Shown: one piece after another, positions 1 through 11,029 of the stretch
Layout: every line of letters starts with the position of its first letter
Position numbering within the stretch: the first letter of the stretch is position 1
Origin: Incurvaria masculella
Lineage: Eukaryota > Arthropoda > Insecta > Lepidoptera > Incurvariidae
Assembly: GCA_946894095.1 (NCBI GenBank)
Contig: OX335642.1
Coordinates: 7,079,021-7,143,020 of the forward strand
Direction of reading: 5' to 3'
DNA length: 64,000 nt
Notes under the pieces: model-generated
Databases searched by the model: none
What the model was told of the DNA's origin: nothing
What the model saw: only the letters and a program-made list of their open reading frames with translations
Translations under genes and position numbers: made by a program

Positions 1-430
1 GTAGGTGAACTAACCTTGTACGGGCGTCCTTTTTATTTCTGGTTTATTTTGGAGTGGATATGAGTATGAGTGGGTCATCAAAGATTTTTTTAATGTGATC
101 TATCATGCGACCACTCGAAATAAACGTCCCGACCTGATCTACTTGCCTGTTATGTCAAAATTTGTTTTCGTTATATCTTGGGGAACACTGGTCGTAGACC
201 CATCATGCGACCACTCAAAGTAAACGTCCCGACCTGATTTTTGACATGACAGGCAGGTAGATCAGGTCGGGACGTTTACTTTGAGTGGTCGCATGATGAG
301 TCTACGACCAGTGTTTCCCAAGATTTAACGAAAACAAATTTTGACATGACAGGCAGGTAGATCAGGTCGGGACGTTTACTTTGAGTGGTCGCATGATGGG
401 TCTAAGACCAGTGTTTCCCAAGATATAACG
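1..430. mobile_element. Foldback (hairpin) MITE-like element, left end cut by the window edge
   Basis: Bases 1-225 match, in inverted orientation, the element at 57,345-57,905 (shared end GTAGGTGAAYTAACCTTG, then CGGGCGTCCTTTTT). Internally, about 181-236 and 261-325 are reverse complements of one another (both contain GTCGTAGACCCATCATGCGA-type sequence), and a third copy of the arm follows at 335-428. No protein is encoded. The element ends directly against a reverse-transcriptase fragment at about 430. Confidence 0.65.
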
Positions 431-657
431 AATGGGTGCTTTTCTTGACATAGAGGGGGCATTTGACAAAATAACGTTTCATAGCATAAGTCAAGCCCTG
501 TGTAAACATGGCGTCAACAACACTCTTAGTGGGTGGATTGACAATATGCTCAGGAACAGAGCACTTATCTTTGACAGTCAGAGTCCAATCAAGGGCATAG
601 TAGCCAAAGGATGTCCACAGGGAGGCGTACTGTCGCCTCTACTGTGGAACCTAGTGG
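430..657 (+). pseudogene. Reverse transcriptase fragment of a non-LTR retrotransposon (motifs A and B only)
   Basis: The frame reads FLDIEGAFDK (RT motif A with its catalytic Asp) and CPQGGVLSPLLWN (motif B), then stops matching. It is almost identical to 20,419-20,645 (I see only two substitutions) but has neither the upstream nor the downstream part of the ORF. The left junction lies against the foldback element. The right junction at about 656 returns to sequence found downstream of gene D (about 46,610 on). It is a captured scrap, not a functional gene. Confidence 0.8.
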
Positions 658-778
658 GCCATGAAATAAACGAATGACTACAAGGGTCATGGTAACGTCT
701 AAGAGTTGAAGAAACTTTACTTCTCCGCCTATAACAACGTATTCAACAGAACAATAAAAAAAATATACTATTTTTCTT

Positions 779-784
779 TTTATT
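779..784 (-). promoter_or_regulatory. Poly(A) signal AATAAA of gene A overlapping its stop codon
   Basis: On the minus strand the coding end reads GAG-TAA-TAAAAAG, so an AATAAA hexamer overlaps the stop codon. The same arrangement is seen in gene D (46,753-46,758). Confidence 0.5.
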
Positions 785-3700
785 ACTCAAATAACAACGA
801 TAGGTAACAGTGTAAAAGCCAATCGGTAATCACCATATTTTCGCAATTTAAAATATTATGTATCCATTCCAAATACTGAACAACAGATATAAACGCGGAA
901 GGCACGCCAGTCTGGCAATAGCGTCCGTCTTTTCCGAAATGGTAGATAGCGACTGCCGTCCACCCGTGAGCTGTCCTGGTGAGCAGCGGCGAGCTAAAGT
1001 CACCTTCGCACGCATCGCTCTCTGTGTCGCCTGCGCAGATGTAGGCAGTGCTGGTGGTGTTGGGCGTATTCGGCTGAAACAGAAGAATGACATACGGGTT
1101 GAGTATAGATGCCACTATGGTAGATAGATAGCGACTGCCCTCCACCCGTGGATTGTTCTTGTGAGCAGCGGCGAGCTAATGTCACCTTCGCACGCATCGC
1201 TCTCTGTGTCGCCTGCGCAGATGTAGGCAGTGCTGGTGGTGTTGGGCGTATTCGGCTGAAACAGAAGAATGACATACGGGTTGAGTATAGATGCCACTAT
1301 GGTAGATAGATAGCGACTGCCCTCCACCCGTGGATTGTTCTTGTGAGCAGCGGCGAGCTAATGTCACCTTCGCACGCATCGCTCTCTGTGTCGCCTGCGC
1401 AGATGTAGGCAGTGCTGGTGGTGTTGGGCGTATTCGGCTGAAACAGAAGAATGACATACGGGTTGAGTATAGATGCCACTATGGTAGATAGATAGCGACT
1501 GCCGTCCACCCGTGGGTTGTTCTGGTGAGCAGCGGCGAGCTAATGTCACCTTCGCACGCATCGCTCTCTGTGTCGCCTGCGCAGATGTAGGCAGTGCTGG
1601 TGGTGTTGGGCGTATTCGACTGAAACAGAATAATGACATACGGGTTGAGTATGGATGCCACTATGGTAGATAGATAGCGACTGCCGTCCACCCGTGGATT
1701 GTTCTTGTGAGCTGCGGCGAGCTAAAGTCACCTTCGCACGCATCGCTCTCTGTGTCGCCTGCGCAGATGTAGGCAGTGCTGGTGGTGTTGGGCGTATTCG
1801 ACTGAAACAGAACAATGACATACGGGTTGAGTATAGATGCCACTATGGTAGATAGATAGCGACTGCCGTCCACCCGTGGGTTGTTCTGGTGAGCAGCGGC
1901 GAGCTAATGTAACCTTCGCACGCATCGCTCTCTGTGTCGCCTGCGCAGATGTAGGCAGTGCTGGTGGTGTTGGGCGTATTCGACTGAAACAGAACAATGA
2001 CATACGGGTTGAGTATGGATGCCACTATGGTAGATAGATAGCGACTGCCGTCCACCCGTGGGTTGTTCTGGTGAGCAGCGGCGAGCTAATGTCACCTTCG
2101 CACACATCGCTCTCTGTGTCGCCTGCGCAGATGTAGGCAGTGCTGGTGGTGTTGGGCGTATTCGACTGAAACAGAACAATGACATACGGGTTGAGTATAG
2201 ATGCCACTATGGTAGATAGATAGCGACTGCCGTCCACCCGTGGGTTGTTCTGGTGAGCAGCGGCGAGCTAATGTCACCTTCGCACGCATCGCTCTCTGTG
2301 TCGCCTGCGCAGATGTAGGCAGTGCTGGTGGTGTTGGGCGTATTCGACTGAAACAGAACAATGACATACGGGTTGAGTATGGATGCCACTATGGTAGATA
2401 GATAGCGACTGCCGTCCACCCGTGGGTTGTTCTGGTGAGCAGCGGCGAGCTAATGTCACCTTCGTACGCATCGCTCTCTGTTTCGCCTGCGCAGATGTAG
2501 GCAGTGATGGTGGTGTTGAGCGTATTCGGCTGAAACAGAAGAATGACATACGGGTTGGGTATAGATGCCACTATGGTAGATAGATACCGCATCTAAATCG
2601 GGTAATTGGTTCTCAAGTTAAAAGCATTTTATATTTCTGGTCACCTCTCTGTTAATTTAGCGTGGTGCTTGGTAGCCCTAAAATTGGCGAAAAAAATCGA
2701 GCCACACGTAGGTACAATTATGTAGCACTAGCTGCGGTACCCGGCTCCGCCCGGGTTAGTGTTGGCTAAATTATTTCATGGATAAAAAGTAGCCCACATG
2801 GCTTATGCAAAATTGGGTCAAACTGGTCCAGGATAATGTATCCATCTACCAAATTTAATCAAGATCGTTCGAGATGAAATAGCATGATTTAATGAGAAAC
2901 ATCCAATAATTCCCATTTAGAGCTTCGTTGACATTTGGTGGCTATTTAAAAAAAAAGCATTTGCCGCCAGAACCTTTCTGCACTTGCACTGCAACATTGC
3001 TTACCTAGTAAGTAAGTAACGTGTAATGTAGGTAAGTTTTGCGTGGACTCCAACCCACAGCTAGCGTCAACATCGAAAACAGTAACCCATCTCGAACCTG
3101 GCTGCTCCCAGAGATCCTATACATTGTTAAAATACGCACATAAATCGGGTTAGTGGTTCGCAAGTTATAAGAATGTAATGCTCTCTACTCACCCTTCTGG
3201 TAATGAAGCGTTATATTATGTAGCCTATAAGTTTTGAGTAGAATCAGGCTAGACGTGGATACAATCCGCATCTAAATCGAGTAACTGGTTCTCAAGGATT
3301 TTGCCAAGTAGTCCTAAAGTTGCGGGAAATACCAAACTGTGCCACCCCGCCACCGGCCCCGCTCCCGCCGCCGCCCCCGGCCCCGCTCCCCCCGGTGTGA
3401 AGTAGCGCTACCGGCATCGTTTTCGCAGCCCCGTGAAAGTTCTAAAGCCCATGGGCACAATATCTTTATAAATTGTAGCCTATGTGTTATTCTGATGTAT
3501 AAGCTAAATTATTGTAAAGTTTCATTAAAATCCATTCAGTAGTTTTTACGTGAAAGAGTAACAAACATCCATCCATCCATCCATCCATCCATCCATTATT
3601 ACAAACTTTCCCCTTTATAATATTTATTAGATTAATATTGGACGAGCCATTTAAATTGTCATCCTCTGTATCACCACCTTAATTTCATTATTTTTTTCAA

Positions 3701-6700
3701 AATGGTGTAAAGAACCACCTGGTCGGCCAGAGAGTACTCGTCGGAGCAGCATAACGCTGTCCTTCCATCCTCTTCGGAATCGTTCAACGGGGAACAGGTA
3801 GGGAATTCAAATTCAAATTAGCTGTGGACATTCCGAAAATAACCAACCGATCCTGTCCATCCTTTATCTATAGGGTCGGTAAACTATGGAATCGACTACC
3901 TACCAATATATTTCCTCCAAAGTACAACCCAGGGTCCTTCAAACATGGTGTGAAGTAGCACCTGGCTGCCGGCATGGTTTTCGCCCCGTGAAAGTTGGAA
4001 AGCCCATGGGCACAATATCTTTATAAATTGTAGCCTATGTGTTATTCTGATGTATAAGCTACATTGTTGTAAAGTTTCATTAAAATCCATTCAGCAGTTT
4101 TTACGTGAAAGAGTAACAAACATACATACACACAAACTTTCGCGTTTATAATATTAGTAGCATTTGTTACTAGCTTTGGGTTGGTCGCTGTGACGCTACA
4201 CAAGTACCCCATCCTTATCACTTTCATACTCCTATACAGCGTTACCCATAGACCTGTCTCACGTAGCATCTATAGCGCGGCGAATGAGTTGAATTCGAAT
4301 TACGACGCTGAGTAACCGAAATGCTATCGTCGCCAACGGTCTCGCACGCGTTCCCCATCGCTAAACCATCAAACGTGACTTCTGGTGCTTGTTCGCTTCA
4401 CCTCGTCTCCAGTTCATCCAAGGACTATTCCTGTGTGGTGGCCACCTTCCTACTGGGACAGTTCCGGATCCAGTAGAACCTCCTGAACTTCTCGGCTACA
4501 AGGTGAGTCCTACTATTGTCCTTCCTCTCAAACCTTGGAGTAGCTGTCACCGCAATAAACTTGTAACCCTATAAGCATAAAAATAAATAGATTTAGGAAG
4601 AAGTAAAGAATTTATAAACCTGCGACCTAATCCGCGCCATCAGTAGCCGTGCTCGTAAAGGAAATGTCCTGGCTGACCTAATTCCTTCGGGAATGTGGTG
4701 TATTGGGCTAATATCATACCGGAAGTTGTGTGGTATTAGCCATCCATGTAAAAAAATCCATTAAAAAAACCAAGTCTACGCAAATAATCGACGTAATAAT
4801 ATAATATTTTATAGGCCGAAAATAGTTTCATTCTTGTGCCGAGCGGAACCGGGTGCCGCAGCTAGTCAGCAATAAATTAACGAAGTCTTACCCAATTCGT
4901 TTTTAAATCTTCTTCGCAAACTACTGTGGAGTTCCTCTTCAGCAAGGAGACGTACTTTTTTCCTTTCGCTTCTGGATGTGCTGGATTTTTTCCTGCAAAT
5001 ATAACAATAGTTTATAATAGCCATGACATCACATATCTATGGGGAGCCGTCATGTGTACAGTGTAAAGTAAAATAAAAATTGCTAGCGCTTATCCATAAC
5101 CATTAATTTCAGCAGTTTTTTTTAAATTAAATTGTATGTCAACCGTACCGTGTTTTTTTACCCTACAGGTTTATGTTTTTTAGGGATCCGTTCACTTCGT
5201 TGTCCGTCTTTCTGTCTGTTATCTTATGTTGAAATTAATAATAAATTCTTAAGTCATTGCAGCAATACGGCCATTTTTTGCGCATATTTGCTGCCCACGA
5301 GTTACTGGAAAACGTCTAACGGTAATTGATCGTTCGTTGCACTAAATAGCGTACTGTGAAGTATTTATGTGTTTTTACTTATCGTTGGAACTCACTCCCC
5401 GCCGCTGTCGCAAATGAATTTCGGTTGCTACTCCCAGATCTCGATCTAATGCTGAGATTCATAAACCTTACTCGTGCTTGGCTTAGCCAAAGAATTGCTT
5501 CCGACTGTCAAATTAAGCATTCTTTCCACACATTTTATGTCAAAACTGACAGTCGGAAGGCATACTACGGGTTAGCCAAGTACAAGTGAGCTTTATGAAT
5601 CTCAGCATAAGACTTTGAATATAATTAACCTGTTAACATGTTAACATATCTGTTTACATGCTCAAACTGTTGTGCTTTAGTTAGTACGCGGTGCGCGGAT
5701 TATTGCTGGATGTTTGTATCGTTAGTCCCGTGCTAATCTCTTACTAAGTTTTGACAGGTTTTTTTCTGAATACGACTGTTAATGTTTTACTAGGTTTTTG
5801 TAATTTTGGATACTAAAATATATTGTCGAAAACTACGTCGATATTTTTATTGTTTTAATATATCTTTTATTGTTATTGTAAAATATAAAAAGATACGGTA
5901 ATAAAATAAAGCTTTAAAAGAATATAAGAAAGTATAAAACGTATAAAACATATAAAAACGTTTCCCACGCTAGGGCCTGGAAGACGATTTGGTAATTCCC
6001 TTGGCTCGTCAGCTGGAAATGGCATCCGTCGTTCTTTTTGTTTTATTTATCTTTACGAAGAGGCCTATTCTTATTTTTATTCTATAATATAATAACTGAG
6101 CTATAAATCAGCAAACATGTCGTCAAAGCTCGATTTACCACACCGTACAACCGTGTGTTAATCGCCACAACCAAACGAGCGGATCCGGACACATGCGCCA
6201 CCCATTAAAATTATCCAATGATTGTTCTCAATCAGCTTCTATGCTTCTATGCTTCTATTCTAAAGGGGAAATTTGACGAAAAAAATTTAATTTTCCCTAA
6301 AATCAGTATTTGTAAAACGTACACCGCATGCAACTTCCTTACCCAAGCCTTCTTCCTGTAGAGATCTTCGCAATCGGATGCCTTGACTCTGGACTCCTGG
6401 ATGATCTCCTTTTTGTTAACACCGTCCGATTTTCCTGTGATGCACACACCAGTTATACAATCGCTCATCAAAACAATCTTTGACGTTTATAGTCAATACT
6501 TTCGATTTTATTTCCCCAAAAAGCTTGAATCTGCAGGTTTACTAGATAATCTGCAATTTTAACCTATTTACGCACATTAAAATTGGTATATAAAATACTA
6601 GCTAAGGTTTCCGGCTCGCTAAGTTCAGTTCGGCCGGTTCAGTTTCGTTTTGAACATTCACACGAACGAAGGCTGGTAAAATGTGATCAAAAACCTTCAC

Positions 6701-9432
6701 GGGGTTGATATTTCCGAGCTGAAATATCCATAAAAAACAATTTTTAAGAGATATTTTTTTTATTTATTTATGATATCCATTCTGTAGGCAGAAATAATAT
6801 AAATTTTCAAGGTCCTTTCCAAGGTTGCTGAAGCGCCATCTGGTGGCGAGGTACGACAAAGTGGATTGCACATACATATAATTTTGTTCATATCAGTTTT
6901 TGCTCGCTATCTATTACACAAAATAGCTTCATATTACATTGCTAGCCACAAAAATTTGTACCTATATATTTATATTAATTATGTATTAAATATGTGTTGG
7001 ATGTTAGTATACATATGTATTCTTGTTGAGTATTTTCTTTTCTATAGTCTTTTGTGTCTGCCGCCTTTGCACCTTTCCTACTTCCCAAGGGTAGGAAGGA
7101 AGAGAATGCCTTTTGGCATTAGGCCCACCTTTTGTAAACTTTTTTTATAATGGTGTACACATTTTTTTTTATTATTATATTATTATCATTAACTTTCATG
7201 GTGTTCGGGTGAAAAGGTGTCGAAGTTTCTGAGAAACCAAAATACATTTTCACCCGGCTACCTATATTATATTTACATACATATAAGAAAATAAAATATT
7301 TGAATATATAAATATTTTATTTTCTTACCCAGTTTATAGGAGACGTAGTAGAAGTCATCTCCATCGCTTTGTTTTGGTGCGTTTTTTAAAGTTTTAGTTG
7401 GGAGACAAACCGGAGACACCGATTCTAAAAAAAAATACAAATTTTAAGAATGTTTAGTTTAGAACTATAGTTTCAGACAGCCGTATTCAGAGTGGGCGAA
7501 CTAACTTTAATACGCCGGACAAACCGGTTTTTGTATCGTTAGTATGGTTCTAATCTCGCACTAAGTTTTGACAAGTTCTCTTTCGTCCCCGTCGTAAACA
7601 CACCGTTTCATCCAATGCTATGGTACCAACCCGGGCGGGCTGAAACCCTACCACCAAGTAGGGGAAGGGGACCTACAGTTTTACATGGATTCCGAACCAT
7701 GGAGCAGCTCGCATTCGTGATGAATGCGAGCCTATAAACTTTTGTTATTGCAATGTAGAAGAATTCTAAGCAATCGTTAGTGGAATAACTCCAATACTGA
7801 TATATACCACTGATTTTCTAAGTTATAGTTATTGAAATTATTCCAAAACTGATATGTTCCACTAAGTTTCCATGCATTCGTTTTTGAGATCATTCCAAAA
7901 CGAATACTGAATTTCTAAGCAATCGGTATTTAAATCATTCCAAAACTTATAAATACCACTGAATTTCACCGGTTCCTTGAGTCGAAGCACGACGATGTTG
8001 GTGAAATAGTCAGGGAAGGCATTCGGATAGACGGTGATCTTTTCAACTGAGTAGTTGTGGTGCATCCAAGCGTCCTTGAGATCTATGACGCCGAATTGGA
8101 CGTGCCTGACGGAATAAAGGTACGATGGAATTTGTGAAAGGAACAACGAAGAACGAGACTTTGAGACAATCAAATCACATTATAAATCAAGAGATATGGT
8201 GAAAATAATGAGAATATCGTAAGTAATGGCTGTCCAAAATCAATGAGAGGTACGTTGTCTTTGTGTCTGCAACGCCCGCTTTACGTTTTACACAAGTGTC
8301 TTAAAGTCCATTACTTTTGGCGTATTGATGACTAGAAACACTTCGGTTAGTCAGTAAATCTTAAAGTCTATACACGTAAAGATTCATCAGGTCACATCAC
8401 AGATCCGATACTAAAGTATGATTTCCACTACTTACTATTGTGCACTCGGCCCTTAGACTTTGAATGTCTAAGGGCCGAGTGCACGAAAGGACAAAAAATT
8501 AAACACGTCACTATGGGTGGACAGTATGGAAGGAACACTATGCGGTTCACTAAAGTGACGTGCTTGAACATTGATAAACTCAGCCGTCTCTTCGTGCAAT
8601 CGGGGCTAAGTTTAGTCGATGCTATAATGTTTATTATGGCGCCGAAACTGATAATCATATATGTTTGTTATAAATCCAGTTAATACATTCTTTATCACGG
8701 TTATTTATTCCTTAATAAATAAGCAATTTACCATAAGGTAAGTACTATTATACTTACAGTTCTTCATCCTTCGACAAACTGTTGAGTGAGTCGCTCATCA
8801 GGACATGCTGTTTATCGATCAGAACGCCTGTTGCAGTCGCCGAACCGTTCCATCTTTCTAGAACTGTATTTAGTTTTACTTTTTGATATAGAGCAAAAGA
8901 GTGGTGAAAGAGTGGCATAACTTTTGGAAATCAAAGTGTGTGTAGTTGGCAAGCGCTAAATGAAAAAGAAATGATCTTTTGAATGCGCACGCCAACAAAG
9001 GTGATTAATTTTTTTAAACTTTCTGTGATATGAGAAAAATCGCAGATCACAAAAAGATCGTTACGTGACTGTGATGGAATAAATGGGAACTGAGATTTTT
9101 TTCGATTTTTTTATAACTATATTTCTTATCGCGCGTTTGGCGGATGGGAGCCACATGGCAAAAGTGTCCGAGGGACACTTTTACTGTCACAGGCGCAATT
9201 TTAAAGTTATTACTGACTGGTCTATGGGAGCAAAAGTGTCGCCACTTTTTCCCGTGTAACTCTCATCTGTCAGAGGTAAGGAGTCTTTGACCAGACTCAA
9301 GATAGTAGTATTTTTCCAATACCTTACCATTAGGGCCTCGATAGTAAACCACTCCGACCCACGGGAAGACAGTAGCGTCAGCCAGGCCCACGAACACCTC
9401 GCGCGTAGTCCCACAACTCTGCGCTAAGACCC
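783..9432 (-). CDS. Serine protease homolog, gene A (exons 2-7; first exon not found adjacent)
   Basis: Predicted secreted, non-catalytic chymotrypsin-fold protein. Exons on the minus strand: 9328-9432, 8758-8863, 7957-8105, 7329-7424, 6343-6434 and 783-1073. They are joined by good splice sites with compatible phases (1,2,1,1,0). Visible blocks: LADATVFPWVGVVYY (N-terminal barrel strand, no IVGG activation site), LIDKQHVLMSDSL (where LTAAHC would be, so His57 is gone), NIVVLRLKEP (Asp102 replaced by Asn), SPVCLP, and SDACEGDFSSPLL (Asp189 and Asp194 kept, Ser195 replaced by Phe). The C-terminal helix is VVQYLEWIHNIL. Cysteines fit the 1-122, 168-182 and 191-220 disulfides; the 42-58 pair is lost. 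An alternative linker exon (4892-4992) and an array of extra acceptors (942-2590) lie before the terminal exon. Exon 1 could be the orphan at 26,770-26,809. Transcription is not shown. Confidence 0.7.
942..2590 (-). repeat. Tandem array of splice-acceptor plus terminal-exon cassettes, gene A (182-bp unit, 9 acceptors)
   Basis: Eight extra 182-bp units follow the real terminal exon on its 5' side. Each holds, on the minus strand, a pyrimidine-rich tract ending TTCTGTTTCAG, then PNTPNTTSTAYICAGDTESD and CEGDISSPLL-type codons, and closes with AIYLP and a TAG stop. Acceptor copies sit near 1075, 1257, 1439, 1621, 1803, 1985, 2167, 2349 and 2531. The unit boundary falls where exon and intron share the sequence TATCTACCAT, suggesting a microhomology origin. 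Units 1-3 read GCCCTCC or GATTGTTCTTG variants, and the distal unit is the most diverged. Because the unit is not a multiple of three, read-through across units is not in frame. Confidence 0.9.
2700..3600. mobile_element. Interspersed repeat (terminus CTAGCTGCGGTACCCGGC, ends in ATCC microsatellite)
   Basis: Begins near 2727 with ACTAGCTGCGGTACCCGGC and runs to the (ATCC)n at about 3565-3597, followed by ACAAACTTTCCCCTTTATAA. Same family as 28,282-29,395 (direct) and 25,355-26,490 (inverted). It contains a 5S-like stretch at about 3045-3120 and a GC-rich block at 3340-3400. No ORF with a recognisable domain. The end resembles common lepidopteran RTE-type or Helitron-type repeats; I cannot decide which. 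Confidence 0.6.
4590..4870. mobile_element. SINE-like tail plus short repeat terminus
   Basis: Holds the recurring block GTAGCCGTGCTCGTAAAGG ... CTAATTCCTTCGGGAATGTG ... GGTATTAGCCATCCATG found also at 38,810-38,920, 46,290-46,400, 50,200-50,305 and 52,095-52,200. It is followed at 4,838-4,868 by a GAGCGGAACCGGGTGCCGC-type end and CTAGT. Non-coding. Confidence 0.5.
4892..4992 (-). CDS. Alternative linker exon (exon 6') of gene A, gene D type
   Basis: A 101-nt exon with acceptor TTTGCAG and donor TGG|GTAAGA, phase 1 to 0. It encodes GKNPAHPEAKGKKYVSLL and VVCEEDLKTNW, matching gene D exon 6 almost exactly. Gene A also has its own exon 6 (6343-6434, encoding GKSDGVNKKEIIQESRVKAS, DCEDLYRKKAW) of the same phases. 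Only one of the two can be used in frame, so they would be mutually exclusive, or one is dead. Confidence 0.6.
5447..5610. mobile_element. Hairpin MITE with near-complete inverted arms
   Basis: TGCTGAGATTCATAAA at the left is matched by TTTATGAATCTCAGCA at the right. The inverted arms extend through TTCCGACTGTCA, leaving a short loop. A TAA-type target duplication is possible. The same element sits at the paralogous place 52,950-53,110, so it predates the segmental duplication. Confidence 0.7.
6440..7325. other. Intron 5 of gene A: no further gene seen
   Basis: AT-rich intron. Contains the remnant GAATGCCTTTTGGCATTAGG-type sequence at about 7,070-7,140, a common 3' tail of lepidopteran retroelements, and ORFs without any recognisable domain. 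Confidence 0.4.
8444..8620. mobile_element. MITE with GCACTCGGCCCTTAG / TTCGTGCAAYCGGGGCTAA ends (intron 3 of gene A)
   Basis: A small palindrome GTGCACTCGGCCCTTAGAC ... GTCTAAGGGCCGAGTGCAC at 8,440-8,485 opens the element. Its body (CACGTCAC, GTGACGTGCTTGAACATTGA, CGTCTCTTCGTGCAA) recurs at 62,585-62,750 and, inverted, at 29,429-29,588. Non-coding. Confidence 0.6.
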
Positions 9433-9439
9433 CTGGAAA

Positions 9440-9900
9440 GAAAGAGCAAGCAAAAGAGTTACGTGTATTCTAAATGCAACTTATGCGAGTGTCAGTTGAG
9501 GAAATATCTTCTTGGCAACCCAAATATGCGAATTGTTGTGGCAAATATTTTTCTTTACTTCATTTTAAATTATTGCCAATCTTCTGGCAACGGGCACTCT
9601 TCTAACGATATCCTGCAGACACACTGCCGTGTGTTTGGTAGAGGTCAACATAAGCCACACATTGCCCCGAACTGGCTAATGATAAAATATGACAAATCCA
9701 AGTGCAGTTTACTGTCTATAGATGATGAATAAACAATAAACATTAATAAAATGTCTTAACCTTTTCTTAAATGACAACCATTGACAAACAATATCACAGA
9801 GCATCGAACTGAGGTTCAATCAAGATAGCTTCAAGATGTATCGGTGGATGGTGCCGGAAAAAAATAATTACGAGACGAGGTTGGATGTTTCAGCTTCAGT
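9440..9900. other. Upstream of gene A exon 2; short dispersed repeat, no gene
   Basis: 9,640-9,740 is the reverse complement of a dispersed repeat at about 58,880-58,965 (AGTTTACTGTCTATRGATG core), which lies in the equivalent intron 1 of gene D. No exon 1 with a signal peptide could be found here. Confidence 0.4.
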
Positions 9901-9903
9901 TTT

Positions 9904-10164
9904 TCAATACAGCGTCGTGTTGTGGCGCGAGGACATCTGAGGCTGAGAGTAGTCGTACAGCACCTCGCACATCTCCATCGCTGCATTTCGCTTCGACGCG
10001 CGTTGCGAGTGAGCTTTTGTCATGGAGGTGAGGAAATTTACTACCTCACCCCCATGGCTTTTGTGCTTTCGGTTCGATTGAGGAACGGTCCGTTCATTTA
10101 GTGTCGATAGGTTAGCTTTTATTTTTGATATGATGTATTTATTGGGTTCAGGTGCGGGACGCAA
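9904..10164 (-). CDS. Unrecognised ORF, possible 3' coding exon of a DNA-binding protein
   Basis: An 86-residue open frame ending in VVNFLTSMTKAHSQRAS, KRNAAMEMCEVLYDY. The alternation of hydrophobic residues and the K/R..A..EMCEVLYDY ending resemble the C-terminal BESS-like motif of insect MADF/BESS proteins, but the match is weak and no MADF domain is visible. It lies on the same strand as, and 1.25 kb downstream of, a THAP-type first exon (11,415-11,494), so the two might belong to one gene. This is speculative. Confidence 0.22.
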   Translation of the reverse strand: MRPAPEPNKYIISKIKANLSTLNERTVPQSNRKHKSHGGEVVNFLTSMTKAHSQRASKRNAAMEMCEVLYDYSQPQMSSRHNTTLY

Positions 10165-10469
10165 AGTGCGTTATATGCAAAGTACATTGATTCCTTCCAA
10201 GCATTCGTACGCACGCTGCTCAGCTTATCGGCTAGGTACTTCCAGTCGTATCACGTTCGGGATTAGGCGCAGGACGTGTACATTTTGTTTATAATCTGCT
10301 AACTGTTTGTTGAATTCTTCTGTTGAATTGCGCTGTGATTGCTGGATATAGGTTAATTCCGGTCGATTCACGGATTAGTTCGGATGGACTCTGCTGCAGT
10401 GAATTCGTAGGCCCGTCCGTTATGCTTTTAAAGCTGCCGGGAGCGGGCAGTGTGGGCAGATGAATGAAG

Positions 10470-10640
10470 CCCAGCAGGTCTATTCCTGGCATTCCGTAAT
10501 CAGGAATCAGGTATCCTGAGTCTAGAAAACCGCTTTTGTAGCGGTTTTCAAAGCGATTTTCTTGACGAAAATATTCCGGAGCATAGTTTTCTTTTAATTA
10601 ATCAAGGTTTTCCGTCGAAAAACTCGCTTTGAAAAACTCG
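10470..10640. mobile_element. MITE with CAGCAGGTCTATTCCTGGCAT terminus, one-ended copy
   Basis: The end (AGCAGGTCTATTCCTGGC) and the GAAAACCGCTTTTGTAGCGG palindrome match the complete hairpin element at 54,886-55,076. Fragments of the same family are at 12,770-12,860 and 28,140-28,225. Confidence 0.6.
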
Positions 10641-11029
10641 GTTGTCGGCGGAGGAGCTGTTTTCACTGAGTCATTTTCCAGTGCACACGAGTCACCGGGG
10701 CTGATCGTAGGAACCTCAGAATTAATAAAACCTGAAAATTAAGGTATTCACTGAGTCAAAGAAGAAACATACCGTACTAATTTAATTATGTCACTGGTTT
10801 TGATATCCAAAGTCACAAAAACAAAAATAAAATGGTCGCCACAATTAAGTATCGTCATGTTTTTGAGTTCCCATACATCCAATCAAAATCACGCATAACC
10901 AAACAAACTAACGGAACGAAAATTTGGTATAAATATTTATGCATAATGATAGGATTACATAATGATATAATGACATAATGTGTATATTGATAATGATCCA
11001 TAAGACATATCTACATATACTCAAGTGAA

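Larger units (their letters stand above)
657..5993. repeat. Segmental duplication, copy 1 (3' part of gene A; partner about 46,640-53,528)
   Basis: Shared with the partner: the 3' flank (ACTACAAGGGTCATGGTAAC), terminal exon, cassette array, 2,590-2,725 (vs 51,210-51,352), the 3,640-4,870 block (vs 51,350-52,315), linker exon 4892-4992 (vs 52,339-52,439) and the hairpin element at 5,447-5,610 (vs 52,950-53,110). Similarity stops after CCTGGAAGACGA at about 5,993 / 53,528. Internal indels reflect separate SINE and MITE insertions. Confidence 0.85.

Noticed and set aside
942..2590. Long series of overlapping open frames of 70 and 91 codons on the minus strand, which might suggest a repeat protein
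   Set aside because: The unit includes intron and an in-frame stop and is not a multiple of three, so the frames are shadows of the duplicated acceptor/exon cassette.
9187..9414. 75-codon minus-strand frame starting MGLRARCSWAW
   Set aside because: Wrong frame of gene A exon 2; the supported frame reads LADATVFPWVGVVYY with correct splice phases.
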